DNA of 38,713 nt from Thermodesulfovibrionales bacterium (GCA_030017995.1 JASEGS010000016.1:1-38713), one strand, 5' to 3'; shown: positions 25,153-33,708, counted from the first letter of the stretch. Program-made: numbers and translations. The notes: generated from the letters alone by a model not told the origin.

Positions 25153-26754
25153 ATGAGGCGGTTATTCTTTACGGTATTTATTTTCTATCTGGTTATTACC
25201 ATAGCAGGCATAATTTTTATCGGCTCAAGGCTATTTTTGATCGAAAAAGATTTTAATTTGCTCGCCGAGGCGCAAAGAAGCCTTATCAAGAGGTCTGAAT
25301 TAAGGGATGTGATCTATGAATTGAAGCATAGTGCCCTTAGTGAAATATTCTCAAAACACGCAGTTAATGAGCTTAAGACAAAGGCACAGGCAATTGTAAA
25401 TAAATGCAGTGAATGCCATCATGAGGAGAGAGTAAGGAACTATATAAATGAACTTGAAAAAAAGATAAGTTCGTTGACAGAAGATAATGTGATGAAGGAG
25501 TCTTCTTTCAGAAAACAAAAGATATTGTTCACTGTCGAAGGAATTATACCATCCGTAGATATAGCATATTCAAAGGCTAAATCTTTGGTGGACAAGAGGC
25601 TTGCCAATGTAAAGAGCGGAATTTTTGATATTAAGCTTACTGCTATCTTTTCAGGCCTTACAGGCCTTTTCCTTTTCGTTGGCTTTTCCGTGAATTCTTT
25701 TGGCCGCATCTCAAGGCTTGAAGCTGGCATTAAAGAAAGAGAAAGGGTCCTTAGTGACTGGGCAAAGCAATGGCAGAAGACATTTGATTCTATTCAGGAC
25801 ATGGTTTTTATTGCAGGGGATGATTGCAGGATTTCTATGATGAACGAGGCTGCTAAAAAAAGGTATGGGGAAGGAATTGGCGGGATGATTTCAAATGTCC
25901 TTGAAGATGTGTTTGTATCTGCTTGCCAGCCTATATGTAAGCAGGGGGTTAGCAAAGAGATCTCCTCTGGCAGGGAAGTCTTTGTTATGAGGTCATTTCC
26001 TGTGAGGCAGAGCAGCGGAGGCGAGGGATGTGTGCTGGTTATAAGAGATGTGACCTTTGAAAAAGAGATGGAGATGAGGGTTCTGCAGTCAGAAAAATTA
26101 GCAGCCCTTGGCAAAGTAATAGCCGGCGTAGCCCATGAATTGAATAACCCGCTTACGGCTGTGAATGGATATAGTGAGCTTTTGTTGCATGAGAACGCAG
26201 GAGACAGGATACGTGATATGGTTGAGAAGATTAACAAAGCAGGGATGAGGATGGCTAATGTTGTGAAAGACCTTCTCGTTTTTACAGGGATTCCCAATCT
26301 GAGAATAGAGCCTGTGAACGTCAGACAGATAATGGACAACATTGTGGAACTCGTTTCAGAATCGTTGGAATCCGGCAAAATAAATCTTGCTGCAGATATA
26401 GAGAACTGTATAGTTTCAATGGATAAGTTTCAGATGGAACGGATGCTTTTAAACCTCATCACAAACTCAATTCAGGCCATTGAGGAGAGCGGGAAGGGAG
26501 ACAAGATAACCCTGAGGGCTTACAGGGAAAGGGACAGGTTTTTTATAGAGGTTTCAGACAATGGTCCGGGTATTCCCGTAAATATAATAAACAGAATATA
26601 TGACCCATTCTTTACCACAAAAGGTTTTAAAAAAGGCACAGGGCTTGGTCTTAGTATATGCCACAATATAGCCATGGCGCATGGCGGGGATATAAAAGTA
26701 AAGAGCATCGAAGGGCAAGGCGCTACATTCTTAATAGAACTGCCAAACAGATAA
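25153..26754 (+). CDS. Membrane histidine kinase with a CxxCH heme-binding motif in its sensor domain
   Basis: 533 residues. Transmembrane helix 1 is at about 4-24; an extracytoplasmic domain follows to about 160; helix 2 is at about 162-182. The outer domain contains Cys85-Ser-Glu-Cys88-His89, a c-type heme motif, in a helical region. The cytoplasmic part has a PAS-like domain (about 205-315), then HisKA with phospho-His328 (GVAHELNNPLTAVNGYSELL) and HATPase (NLITNSIQAIEES, DNGPGIP, TGLGLSICHN). Both halves look complete. A heme there would suit sensing of redox state or of a gas such as CO, NO or O2. No response regulator is adjacent; the divergent neighbour is a CI-like regulator. Confidence 0.9.
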   Translation: MRRLFFTVFIFYLVITIAGIIFIGSRLFLIEKDFNLLAEAQRSLIKRSELRDVIYELKHSALSEIFSKHAVNELKTKAQAIVNKCSECHHEERVRNYINELEKKISSLTEDNVMKESSFRKQKILFTVEGIIPSVDIAYSKAKSLVDKRLANVKSGIFDIKLTAIFSGLTGLFLFVGFSVNSFGRISRLEAGIKERERVLSDWAKQWQKTFDSIQDMVFIAGDDCRISMMNEAAKKRYGEGIGGMISNVLEDVFVSACQPICKQGVSKEISSGREVFVMRSFPVRQSSGGEGCVLVIRDVTFEKEMEMRVLQSEKLAALGKVIAGVAHELNNPLTAVNGYSELLLHENAGDRIRDMVEKINKAGMRMANVVKDLLVFTGIPNLRIEPVNVRQIMDNIVELVSESLESGKINLAADIENCIVSMDKFQMERMLLNLITNSIQAIEESGKGDKITLRAYRERDRFFIEVSDNGPGIPVNIINRIYDPFFTTKGFKKGTGLGLSICHNIAMAHGGDIKVKSIEGQGATFLIELPNR

Positions 26755-26784
26755 AATATAAGGCCGTAACTCAAGTTTTGAATT

Positions 26785-27702
26785 TTACCTGATCAAAAAT
26801 TCTAACAATGCTTTTTCTGTATGGAGCCTGTTTTCAGCCTGATCAAGGACTGCGCTGTTAGGGCTGTCCATTATCTCGTCTGTTATTTCTTCGCCTCTAT
26901 GCGCAGGAAGACAGTGAAGGACTATGACATCTTTTTTGGCGCACTGGAGTAATTCTTTATTGACCTGATAGTTTTTAAACTTTGATTTTTTCTTCTCAGC
27001 TTCATGCTCCTGTCCCATGCTCACCCACACATCTGTGTAGATTACATCTGCTCTGCCAGCAGCTTCTTTGGGATTTCTGAGGATGATTATGTCTCCCTCA
27101 GCCTCCTTATTTATAAAACTTCGTGCCCTGTCAAGGATGTCAGGGTTTGGTTCATAGCCTTCAGGGCATGCGATAATGAGTTCTATGCCTGTCTTTGCTG
27201 AAGCCTCAATTAATGAGTTTGCCACATTGTTCCCATCGCCTATGTATGCAAGACGGACACCTTTCAATCTGCCCTTCTTCTCAAAGATGGTCATAATGTC
27301 TGCCAATGCCTGACAAGGATGGTGCAGGTCAGACAGCCCGTTTATTACAGGCACTGTTGCATGAGATGCGAATTCTTCAATGGTTGAATGGGAATATGTC
27401 CTTAAGACTATACCGCTTAAATAGCGCGACAAGACCCTTGCAGTGTCAGCGATTGTCTCGCCCCTGCCCAACTGCAGTTCATTGGGATTGAGGTAGATGG
27501 ATTGTGCTCCCAATTGATATATCCCTGCCTCAAATGAGACCCTTGTTCTTGTAGATGGTTTTTCAAAGAACATGCCGATGCTTTTGCCGATAAGAGGGCA
27601 CTTGTTTGCATCAACACCTGATTTTAATTCCTGAGTCCTTTTAAGGAGAGCCTCTATTTCTTCTTTTGATAAATCCCAGATAGTAAGGAAATCCCGCTTC
27701 AT
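26785..27702 (-). CDS. argF: Ornithine carbamoyltransferase
   Basis: 305 residues, making citrulline from ornithine and carbamoyl phosphate in arginine synthesis. The carbamoyl-phosphate motif STRTR lies in FFEKPSTRTRVSFEAG, HPCQALAD is intact, and the ornithine-binding Cys loop is VLHCLPAHRG. The start MKRDFLTIWDLSKEEI is typical. The ATG overlaps the argD stop by four bases. It converges with the kinase gene, with no clear terminator between them. Confidence 0.97.
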   Translation of the reverse strand: MKRDFLTIWDLSKEEIEALLKRTQELKSGVDANKCPLIGKSIGMFFEKPSTRTRVSFEAGIYQLGAQSIYLNPNELQLGRGETIADTARVLSRYLSGIVLRTYSHSTIEEFASHATVPVINGLSDLHHPCQALADIMTIFEKKGRLKGVRLAYIGDGNNVANSLIEASAKTGIELIIACPEGYEPNPDILDRARSFINKEAEGDIIILRNPKEAAGRADVIYTDVWVSMGQEHEAEKKKSKFKNYQVNKELLQCAKKDVIVLHCLPAHRGEEITDEIMDSPNSAVLDQAENRLHTEKALLEFLIR

Positions 27703-28892
27703 CTTGCCATTACCTCCTCCAGAATATCTATGAGGCGGTCAATATCTTTTTCTTCCGCGATAAGCGGCGGAGTAAACCTTAAGACATTGCCTGCTGTACA
27801 GTTTATAAGCATTCCTTTTTCGAGACATGCTTTTACAAAGGACATCCCGTCACCATTAACTTCCATCGCGACAATAAGTCCTTTACCTCTTATATCTATA
27901 ATCTGGCTCGGGTAATCATTTTTGAGCTCTTCAAGGCTTTGCATTAAATATTTGCCCATTCTATTACAGTGGTCAAGGATAAAGCCGTCCTCTAAAATTG
28001 TCTCGATTGTAGCTATAGCTCCTGCACAAACAAGTGGGTTGCCTCCAAATGTCGATGCATGGTTGCCGGGCTGAAATGCAGAGGAACCCTTTTCTGTGGC
28101 AAGCATGGCCCCTATAGGCACGCCTCCTCCAAGCCCTTTGGCAAGGGTCATTATGTCAGGGGTTATTCCGTAATGTTCATAGGCAAAGAGCTTTCCTGTT
28201 CTGCCCATTCCTGTTTGCACTTCATCCAGTATCAGCAGTATATTATGCGCATCGCATATTTTTCTGACCTCCCTAAGATAATCATCTGATGGGATTATCA
28301 CGCCGCCTTCGCCCTGGATTGGCTCAAGCATAACTGCACAGGTGTTTTTGTTTATTGATGAAAGAAGCGCATTAATGTCATTAAACGGAACATATTTAAA
28401 GCCCGGCATTAGAGGCTCAAAGCCTTTTTGAAATTTTTCCTGTCCTGTGGCAGTGACAGTGGCAAGCGTTCTGCCGTGAAAGGAATTCAGCGCAGTTATA
28501 ATTTCAAACCGCTCGCTGCTGTGATGTTCCTTTGCATATTTTCTCGCCAGTTTTATTGCTGCTTCATTTGCCTCTGCTCCGGAGTTGCAGAAAAAGACCT
28601 TGTCTGCAAAAGAGTTCATACATAAGAGTTTTGCGAGTTTTATCTGTGGTTCGATATGGTACAGATTTGACACATGCAGCAGCCTCTGCGCCTGTTTTTG
28701 TAAGGCTATGACGATTTTGGGATGACAGTGACCGAGGGTGTTGACAGCTATTCCGCCTACAAAATCATAATATTCTTTCCCTTCTGTATCCCATACCTTT
28801 ATGCCGCGCCCTTTCTTAAGCACCACAGGAAAGCGGTTGTATGTGTGCATCAGATAGCGGTCTGAATCTCCCATGATTTTTCTGGTTTCCAT
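27699..28892 (-). CDS. argD: Acetylornithine aminotransferase
   Basis: About 397 residues, a class III PLP aminotransferase acting on N-acetylornithine and 2-oxoglutarate. Landmarks are VWDTEGKEYYDFVGGIAV, NSGAEANEAAIKLARKY, FHGRTLATV, the ILDEVQTGMGRTGKLFA block and the PLP lysine in TLAKGLGGGVPIGAM. I use ATG 28892; a GTG at 28907 and an internal ATG (MGDSDRYLMH) are also possible, and none has a clear Shine-Dalgarno. It heads argD-argF. It is divergent from cooC2, with an octamer array in the short gap. Confidence 0.94.
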   Translation of the reverse strand: METRKIMGDSDRYLMHTYNRFPVVLKKGRGIKVWDTEGKEYYDFVGGIAVNTLGHCHPKIVIALQKQAQRLLHVSNLYHIEPQIKLAKLLCMNSFADKVFFCNSGAEANEAAIKLARKYAKEHHSSERFEIITALNSFHGRTLATVTATGQEKFQKGFEPLMPGFKYVPFNDINALLSSINKNTCAVMLEPIQGEGGVIIPSDDYLREVRKICDAHNILLILDEVQTGMGRTGKLFAYEHYGITPDIMTLAKGLGGGVPIGAMLATEKGSSAFQPGNHASTFGGNPLVCAGAIATIETILEDGFILDHCNRMGKYLMQSLEELKNDYPSQIIDIRGKGLIVAMEVNGDGMSFVKACLEKGMLINCTAGNVLRFTPPLIAEEKDIDRLIDILEEVMAR

Positions 28893-28913
28893 AGAGGATG
28901 ATACCACAACAAC

Positions 28914-28943
28914 AGTAAATGGGTAAATGGGCGAATGGGTATG
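28914..28943. repeat. Octamer array between argD and cooC2
   Basis: Tandem octamers AGTAAATG, GGTAAATG, GGCGAATG and a partial GGTATG. It shares the NGTAAATG word with the array at 30888-30945. It is a single arm, directly upstream of the -10 of cooC2. Confidence 0.55.
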
Positions 28944-28950
28944 TTATAAT
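28942..28950 (+). promoter_or_regulatory. Extended -10 of cooC2, leaderless
   Basis: TGTTATAAT fits TG-N-TATAAT and ends eight bases before the cooC2 ATG at 28959. The predicted transcription start is within a base or two of that ATG, and no Shine-Dalgarno exists, so the gene is probably translated from a leaderless mRNA. Confidence 0.55.
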
Positions 28951-28958
28951 TTTAAACT

Positions 28959-29738
28959 ATGAAAATTGCGATCACAGGCAAGGGCGGGGTAGGAAAGACG
29001 ACTCTCTCTGCAGTATTGAGCCATCTCTTTGCATCAGAAGGCAGACGGGTGGTTGCTGTAGATGCCGACCCTGATGCAAATCTTGCACAGGCGCTTGGTC
29101 TCAGTACGAAGGAAATAGAGACAATAAGGCCGATTGCGGATATGCCAGAGTTAATCGAAGATAGAACAGGAGCAAAGCCGGGAGTTGTCGGTGGAATATT
29201 CAAGCTCAATCCGAGGGTTGATGACCTGCCGGAGGAGGTAGGATATAAGTTCAATGGCATTACTCTTCTTGTAACAGGGAGATCGAAGGCTGCTGCAACA
29301 GGATGTTATTGCCCTGAAAATGTGCTTCTCAGGAGATTGCTTAAACATCTCGTTCTTGAGCGCAATGAGGTGGTGATAGCTGATATGGAGGCCGGTATAG
29401 AGCATCTCACAAGAGGTACGGCAGAGTCTGTGGATGCATTTATAGTTGTGATAGAGCCGGGGCAGAGGAGCATTCAGACCGCAAATACTGTTAAGAAAAT
29501 GGCAAAGGACCTCGGCGTGAAACGCGTGTTTGTTGTAGCCAACAAAGTGAGGAATGAAAGTGATTTATCATTCATCAAAGAGCATATAAATGATATGGAG
29601 CTTTTAGGCTCAATAAGGTTTAATCAATCTGTGATGGATGCTGATGTAGGCGGTGTTTCCCCGTTTCAGAATGCATCAGGGCTGGTTGATGACGTCATGG
29701 AGATTAAAAAGAGACTGGAAGAAGAATTAGTCAACTGA
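28959..29738 (+). CDS. cooC: CooC-type nickel-insertion ATPase (second copy)
   Basis: 259 residues, paralogous to the gene at 4994-5761. The P-loop GKGGVGKT spans residues 7-14, the CxC metal pair is Cys116 and Cys118 (GCYCPENVLL), and ADMEAGIEHLTRG is the switch II region. It is longer than the first copy between residues 45 and 90. It opens the folate-gene run, well away from CODH/ACS. With two copies, one may serve CooS and the other AcsB (AcsF-like), but sequence alone does not settle which. The ATG is just downstream of an extended -10 with no Shine-Dalgarno. Confidence 0.92.
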   Translation: MKIAITGKGGVGKTTLSAVLSHLFASEGRRVVAVDADPDANLAQALGLSTKEIETIRPIADMPELIEDRTGAKPGVVGGIFKLNPRVDDLPEEVGYKFNGITLLVTGRSKAAATGCYCPENVLLRRLLKHLVLERNEVVIADMEAGIEHLTRGTAESVDAFIVVIEPGQRSIQTANTVKKMAKDLGVKRVFVVANKVRNESDLSFIKEHINDMELLGSIRFNQSVMDADVGGVSPFQNASGLVDDVMEIKKRLEEELVN

Positions 29739-29748
29739 CAAGTGGTTA

Positions 29749-30315
29749 ATGACAAAGAACTCAATCAGAAAAAATGTCTTGTCCCACAGGGACGGGGTCA
29801 GTGTTGAGGCAAAAAAACAAAAGGACGCTAATATCAGAGACAGGTTGATAAATCTTCACGAGTTTGCTGAAGCTTATAAAATTCTTTTATATGCCTCTTT
29901 TCGAAGTGAGGTTGACACATTTGATTTGATAAAATATTGCATTGCGAATGGTAAAATTGTCGCGCTTCCAAAGGTTAACAAAGAGCGTGGGGAGCTTAGG
30001 CTCTATGAGATAAAGGACATGGGAGAGCTTACGCCGGGCTATTTCGGTATCTTAGAGCCTTCTGTTTCAGAGGATAGAGCAATGAGTATAGATGATATGG
30101 ATATGGCTATCATCCCCGGAGCCGCTTTTGATGAGCATTGCAGCAGGCTCGGATATGGAAAGGGATTTTACGACAAGTTACTGTCAGAAACCAGAAGTAA
30201 AATTATAGGGTTAGCTTATGAAGAACAGATTGTTGAGTCGGTCCCTTCTGAATTGCATGATATAAAAATGGATAAGATAATAACTGATAAAAGGATTATA
30301 ACCTATCATGGCTGA
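29749..30315 (+). CDS. 5-formyltetrahydrofolate cyclo-ligase
   Basis: 188 residues of the 5-FTHF cyclo-ligase (MTHFS/YgfA) family, which returns 5-formyl-THF to methenyl-THF with ATP. Signature blocks are the N-terminal [13 protein letters not shown], the [11 protein letters not shown] region, [21 protein letters not shown] and the C-terminal hydrophobic strand. It starts at ATG 29749 after a weak ribosome site. It overlaps folE by eight bases. In this pathway it salvages folate and supplies methenyl-THF to FolD. Confidence 0.93.
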   Translation: MTKNSIRKNVLSHRDGVSVEAKKQKDANIRDRLINLHEFAEAYKILLYASFRSEVDTFDLIKYCIANGKIVALPKVNKERGELRLYEIKDMGELTPGYFGILEPSVSEDRAMSIDDMDMAIIPGAAFDEHCSRLGYGKGFYDKLLSETRSKIIGLAYEEQIVESVPSELHDIKMDKIITDKRIITYHG

Positions 30316-30889
30316 TAAGAAGATTACAAAGACTAAAAATAGCAAGAAAGTGGAAGAAGGCGTCAGGCTTATACTTGAAGGCATAGGCGAAAACGCAGAC
30401 AGGCCGGGTCTTAAGGATACACCAATGCGCGTCTCTAAGATGTTTGAAGAAATATTTTCAGGCATTAATGCCTCTGAAGAAGACCTGCTTAAGCCGATAG
30501 AAGGCGAAGTCCATGACGAGATGGTTCTGCTTAAGGATATTCCTTTTTATTCGGTATGCGAGCATCACCTCCTGCCATTTATAGGCAAGGCGCATATCGC
30601 CTATGTGCCTTCAGGCAGGATAACAGGATTGAGCGAGCTTGCAAAGGCGCTTGAACATCTTGCAAAAAGACCGCAGGTTCAGGAAAGGCTTACTGCACAG
30701 CTTGCAGATATGATTATGGGGAAGCTTAAACCGAGGGGATGCATGGTTGTCATAGACGCAGAGCATTTATGTATGAGCATGAGAGGCATAAAAAAGCCGG
30801 GCTCAAGGACAGTAACTTCAGCGGTTAGAGGGATATTCAGAAGCAAGCAGAGCACGAGAGAAGAGATGCTGGTACTTATAAAGAAATAG
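30308..30889 (+). CDS. folE: GTP cyclohydrolase I
   Basis: 193 residues, the first step of tetrahydrofolate synthesis from GTP. The zinc ligands are in [10 protein letters not shown] and the later Cys (HLCMSMRG). Other blocks are [44 protein letters not shown] and the C-terminal [13 protein letters not shown]. It overlaps the preceding cyclo-ligase gene, so the two are coupled. FolE together with FolD points to the tetrahydrofolate, not methanopterin, carrier. Confidence 0.97.
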   Translation: MADKKITKTKNSKKVEEGVRLILEGIGENADRPGLKDTPMRVSKMFEEIFSGINASEEDLLKPIEGEVHDEMVLLKDIPFYSVCEHHLLPFIGKAHIAYVPSGRITGLSELAKALEHLAKRPQVQERLTAQLADMIMGKLKPRGCMVVIDAEHLCMSMRGIKKPGSRTVTSAVRGIFRSKQSTREEMLVLIKK

Positions 30890-30945
30890 TGAATGAGTAA
30901 ATGCGTAAATGAGTAAAAGCGTAGATGTGTGAATGCGTAAAAGTG
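30888..30945. repeat. Seven-copy octamer array between folE and folD
   Basis: About seven tandem octamers NGTRAATG, such as AGTAAATG and CGTAAATG, start inside the folE stop region. ACTCATAAAC (30951-30960) can pair with part of the array (8 of 10), giving a weak inverted arm. It is the most regular single arm in the window. Confidence 0.65.
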
Positions 30946-30981
30946 GAGAAACTCATAAACTGAATAAAAAGAGGAGGACCC

Positions 30982-31890
30982 ATGGCAGCAAAAATCATCA
31001 GCGGTACCGAAATCGCAGCACAGATAAGAGAGGAGTTGAAGAAGGAAGTTGACAGGATGAAGGAGAAGAACGGCGTTGTCCCGGGACTGGTAACAATCCT
31101 TGTGGGCAAAAATCCCGCGTCTGTTAGTTATGTTACAGGCAAGCAGAAGACAGCGCATGAACTCGGTTTTCATTCTATTCAGGACGATCAGCCGGAGGAT
31201 CTCTCAGAGTCCGATCTTTTAAAGCTTATTGACAAGTACAACAAAGACCCTAAGATACACGGCATACTCGTGCAGCTTCCGCTGCCGAAACACATAGACG
31301 AGAAAAAGATACTCAATGCGATTGATCCGGATAAGGATGTGGACGGATTCCATCCGGTCAATGTAGGCCGTCTTATGATCGGCGGAGATGAGGCAAAGTT
31401 TCTGCCCTGCACTCCTGCCGGCATTCAGGAGCTGATCGTGCGCTCTGGTTTTGAGACATCAGGGGCAGAGGTAGTTGTGGTCGGACGCTCAAATATAGTA
31501 GGCAAGCCGATCGCAAACATTATGCTACAGAAAGGAAAAGGCGCTAACGCCACTGTTACAATTGTGCATACAGGCACAAAGAATCTCGAGGCACATTGTA
31601 AGCGCGCAGATATTCTTGTTGTGGCGGCAGGCGTACCCGGTTTGGTAAAACCTGAATGGATCAAGCCCGGGGCGTGTGTTATCGATGTAGGAGTAAACCG
31701 TGTGGGCGAGAAGATAAGCGAAAAGACAGGAAAGCCTATTCCTATTCTCAAGGGAGATGTGGATTTTGACGCTGCAAAGGAGATAGCAGGCGCTATTACG
31801 CCTGTTCCCGGAGGCGTCGGGCCTATGACCATTACTATGCTCATGAAAAATACGGTTAAGTCAGCAAAACTTCATGCAGGAATCAAATGA
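30982..31890 (+). CDS. folD: Methylene-THF dehydrogenase / methenyl-THF cyclohydrolase
   Basis: 302 residues, a bifunctional enzyme taking methenyl-THF to methylene-THF in the methyl branch. Landmarks are the GKNPASVSYVTGKQK segment with catalytic Lys, the HGILVQLPLPKH block, VVGRSNIVGKPIA for NAD(P) binding, HTGTKNLEAH and PVPGGVGPMTITMLM. Slightly longer than many FolD (about 285). GAGGAGG precedes the ATG. It ends just before a 135-bp palindromic element. Confidence 0.97.
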   Translation: MAAKIISGTEIAAQIREELKKEVDRMKEKNGVVPGLVTILVGKNPASVSYVTGKQKTAHELGFHSIQDDQPEDLSESDLLKLIDKYNKDPKIHGILVQLPLPKHIDEKKILNAIDPDKDVDGFHPVNVGRLMIGGDEAKFLPCTPAGIQELIVRSGFETSGAEVVVVGRSNIVGKPIANIMLQKGKGANATVTIVHTGTKNLEAHCKRADILVVAAGVPGLVKPEWIKPGACVIDVGVNRVGEKISEKTGKPIPILKGDVDFDAAKEIAGAITPVPGGVGPMTITMLMKNTVKSAKLHAGIK

Positions 31891-31911
31891 TAAAAAAACA
31901 AATGACTATCA

Positions 31912-32046
31912 AAGATGATATGGCACAGTATTTCCGCTCATTCTCGACGAACATCTATGTTCGTCTCCGAGGCACCAGCCCGGTTTCGCCATCACGGCGA
32001 AACTTCGAGCTGCTGAAACCGCTCCAATACAATGCCATGTCATCTT
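31912..32046. repeat. Cloverleaf-like palindromic element between folD and metV
   Basis: An outer stem of 21 bases, 31912-31932 with 32026-32046, pairs at 18 of 21. Inside are two perfect hairpins: GACGAACAT/ATGTTCGTC (31946-31954, 31957-31965) and GTTTCGCC/GGCGAAAC (31983-31990, 31996-32003, loop ATCAC). The whole resembles a three-way or cloverleaf fold. A short ORF crosses it but has no support as a gene. It could be a MITE or REP-like insertion, or a structured RNA in the folD-metV leader. Confidence 0.75.
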
Positions 32047-32080
32047 ATTTAAAGATAAGCGCTAAAGAGTAGGAGGAAAA

Positions 32081-32758
32081 ATGATAATCACGAAAAAAAG
32101 AGACTTTCAGGAATTGATGGAGAACATAAAAAACTACAAGAGTTTTTTTCTTATAGGATGCTCTGAGTGCGCAAGCCTCTGCGGCACAGGCAATCAGGAG
32201 GCTATTGATGCCCTTACAGAGGCATTGAAAGCGGAAGGCAAAGAAGTTGAAGGCGGTTTTGTCGCAAAAACAGGCTGTCAGGTCCTCGGCACAAAGACAG
32301 AGCTGAAACCATTTAAAGAGGCGCTCGATAAAACTGAGTGCATACTTGTGATGTCATGCGGAGCAGGAACTCAGGCTGCTGTAGAAATATTTGAGGACAA
32401 ACCTGTATATGCGACTAATGACAGCCTCTTCCTCGGCAATATGACCCGTTTCCAATTCTTTGACGAGAGGTGCTCTTTGTGCGGGAAATGTATTTTGGAC
32501 AAAACAGGCGGCATATGCCCTATCACTGCATGTCCCAAAGGCATCTTAAACGGCCCCTGCGGAGGTTGCAAGGACGGCAAGTGCGAGGTAAGCCCAGACA
32601 TTAAATGCGCTTGGGTGAGGATCTACGAAAGGATGAAAAAGCTCGACAGGCTTCAGGACCTGTGCGACAATGCGCTTGAGGCAAAGGACTGGTCTTCGAG
32701 CATAAAGCCGAGAACGCTCGTTACAAGACCTGACAAGAAGGAGGAGAAGAAGAAATGA
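32081..32758 (+). CDS. metV: MetV-like zinc/iron-sulfur partner of MetF
   Basis: 225 residues of the methylene-THF reductase C-terminal (MTHFR_C, MetV) family, which forms a complex with MetF in acetogens. An N-terminal flavodoxin-like Rossmann part (GCSECASLCGTGNQ, then MSCGAGTQAAVEIF) is followed by a cysteine-rich region: CSLCGKCILDKTGGICPITAC and GPCGGCKDGKCEV. The stop overlaps the metF start by four bases (ATGA). AGGAGG precedes the ATG. MetV with MetF can draw electrons from ferredoxin or NADH through other subunits; no HdrABC-like genes are nearby. Confidence 0.94.
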   Translation: MIITKKRDFQELMENIKNYKSFFLIGCSECASLCGTGNQEAIDALTEALKAEGKEVEGGFVAKTGCQVLGTKTELKPFKEALDKTECILVMSCGAGTQAAVEIFEDKPVYATNDSLFLGNMTRFQFFDERCSLCGKCILDKTGGICPITACPKGILNGPCGGCKDGKCEVSPDIKCAWVRIYERMKKLDRLQDLCDNALEAKDWSSSIKPRTLVTRPDKKEEKKK

Positions 32759-33636
32759 GCTTTAAGGATATATTAAGTTCTGGAAAGTTCGTTGTTACAG
32801 CAGAGGTTGGTCCTCCAAAGGGAACCGACATAAAGGAGATGATACATCACATAGAGCTTTTAAAGGGAAAGGTTGATGCGCTGAATGTTACGGATAACCA
32901 GTCTGCTGTCATGCGCATATGCTCGATGGCCGTATGCAAAATATGTCTTGAACATGGCGTTGAACCTATACTTCAAATGACATGCAGGGATAGAAACAGG
33001 ATAGGTTTGCAATCAGATCTGCTCGGCGCGAGCATTTTAAATATAAAGAATGTCCTTTGCATGACCGGAGACCACGTGCTTGCAGGAGACCATAAGCAGG
33101 CAAAGCCTGTTTATGATGTTGAGTCTGTGCAGCTTCTCGGTGTCGTTAACTCTCTAAATAACGGCAAGGATATGGCAGGCAATGATTTGAAGGGTTCTAC
33201 AGATTTTTTTCAGGGCGCGGTCGTTACCCCTGAGGCGAACCCCCTCGAGCCGCAGCTCATAAAATTCGAGAAAAAGGTTAGGGCAGGAGCAAGGTTCTTC
33301 CAAACTCAGGCGATTTATGATATAAATAAGTTTAAGGACTTTATGAAATATGCGAAGAAGTTTCCGGTAAAGATACTTGCGGGAATAGTTGTGCTGAAGA
33401 GCGCTGGAATGGCGAACTTCATAAACAACAATGTGCCGGGCATAAGGGTGCCGCAGGAGCTTATTGACGAGCTTAAGGCAGCAGGAAAGGAAAAGGCGCT
33501 CGATACAGGGCTGAACATAGCTGCACGGCATATAAAACAGCTCAAAGAAGAGAACATTTGCGACGGTGTGCATATAATGGCAATTGGAATGGAAGACAAA
33601 GTTCCGACTATAATGGAGAGGGCAGGATTGTTATAG
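32755..33636 (+). CDS. metF: 5,10-methylenetetrahydrofolate reductase
   Basis: 293 residues. The FAD TIM barrel reduces methylene-THF to methyl-THF, the AcsE substrate. Landmarks are VVTAEVGPPKGTD (catalytic Glu), ALNVTDNQSAV, ILQMTCRDRNRIGLQSDLL, the LCMTGDHV block and FFQTQAIYD. It is translationally coupled to metV. An inverted heptamer array follows before pilC. Confidence 0.96.
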   Translation: MSFKDILSSGKFVVTAEVGPPKGTDIKEMIHHIELLKGKVDALNVTDNQSAVMRICSMAVCKICLEHGVEPILQMTCRDRNRIGLQSDLLGASILNIKNVLCMTGDHVLAGDHKQAKPVYDVESVQLLGVVNSLNNGKDMAGNDLKGSTDFFQGAVVTPEANPLEPQLIKFEKKVRAGARFFQTQAIYDINKFKDFMKYAKKFPVKILAGIVVLKSAGMANFINNNVPGIRVPQELIDELKAAGKEKALDTGLNIAARHIKQLKEENICDGVHIMAIGMEDKVPTIMERAGLL

Positions 33637-33708
33637 CTCATGGCTAATGGCTCATGGTTCATACTATGAAGACAAAACCAATAGGTCATAAGCTATCAGC
33701 TAAGAGCT
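33635..33708. repeat. Inverted heptamer array between metF and pilC
   Basis: Left arm 33635-33662 has heptamers GGCTAAT and GGCTCAT. Right arm 33681-33708 is the reverse complement of AGCTGAT- and AGCTTAT-type heptamers. Pairing is good at the fixed GCTNAT positions. The right arm ends six bases before the GGAGGT of pilC. Confidence 0.7.

Noticed and set aside
30888-30945. CRISPR array
   Set aside because: The repeats are only 7-8 bases, contiguous and without spacers, and no cas genes are present.
31887-32072. 61-codon ORF between folD and metV
   Set aside because: It runs across the stems of the palindromic element and reads like no known protein; its codons are dictated by the hairpins.
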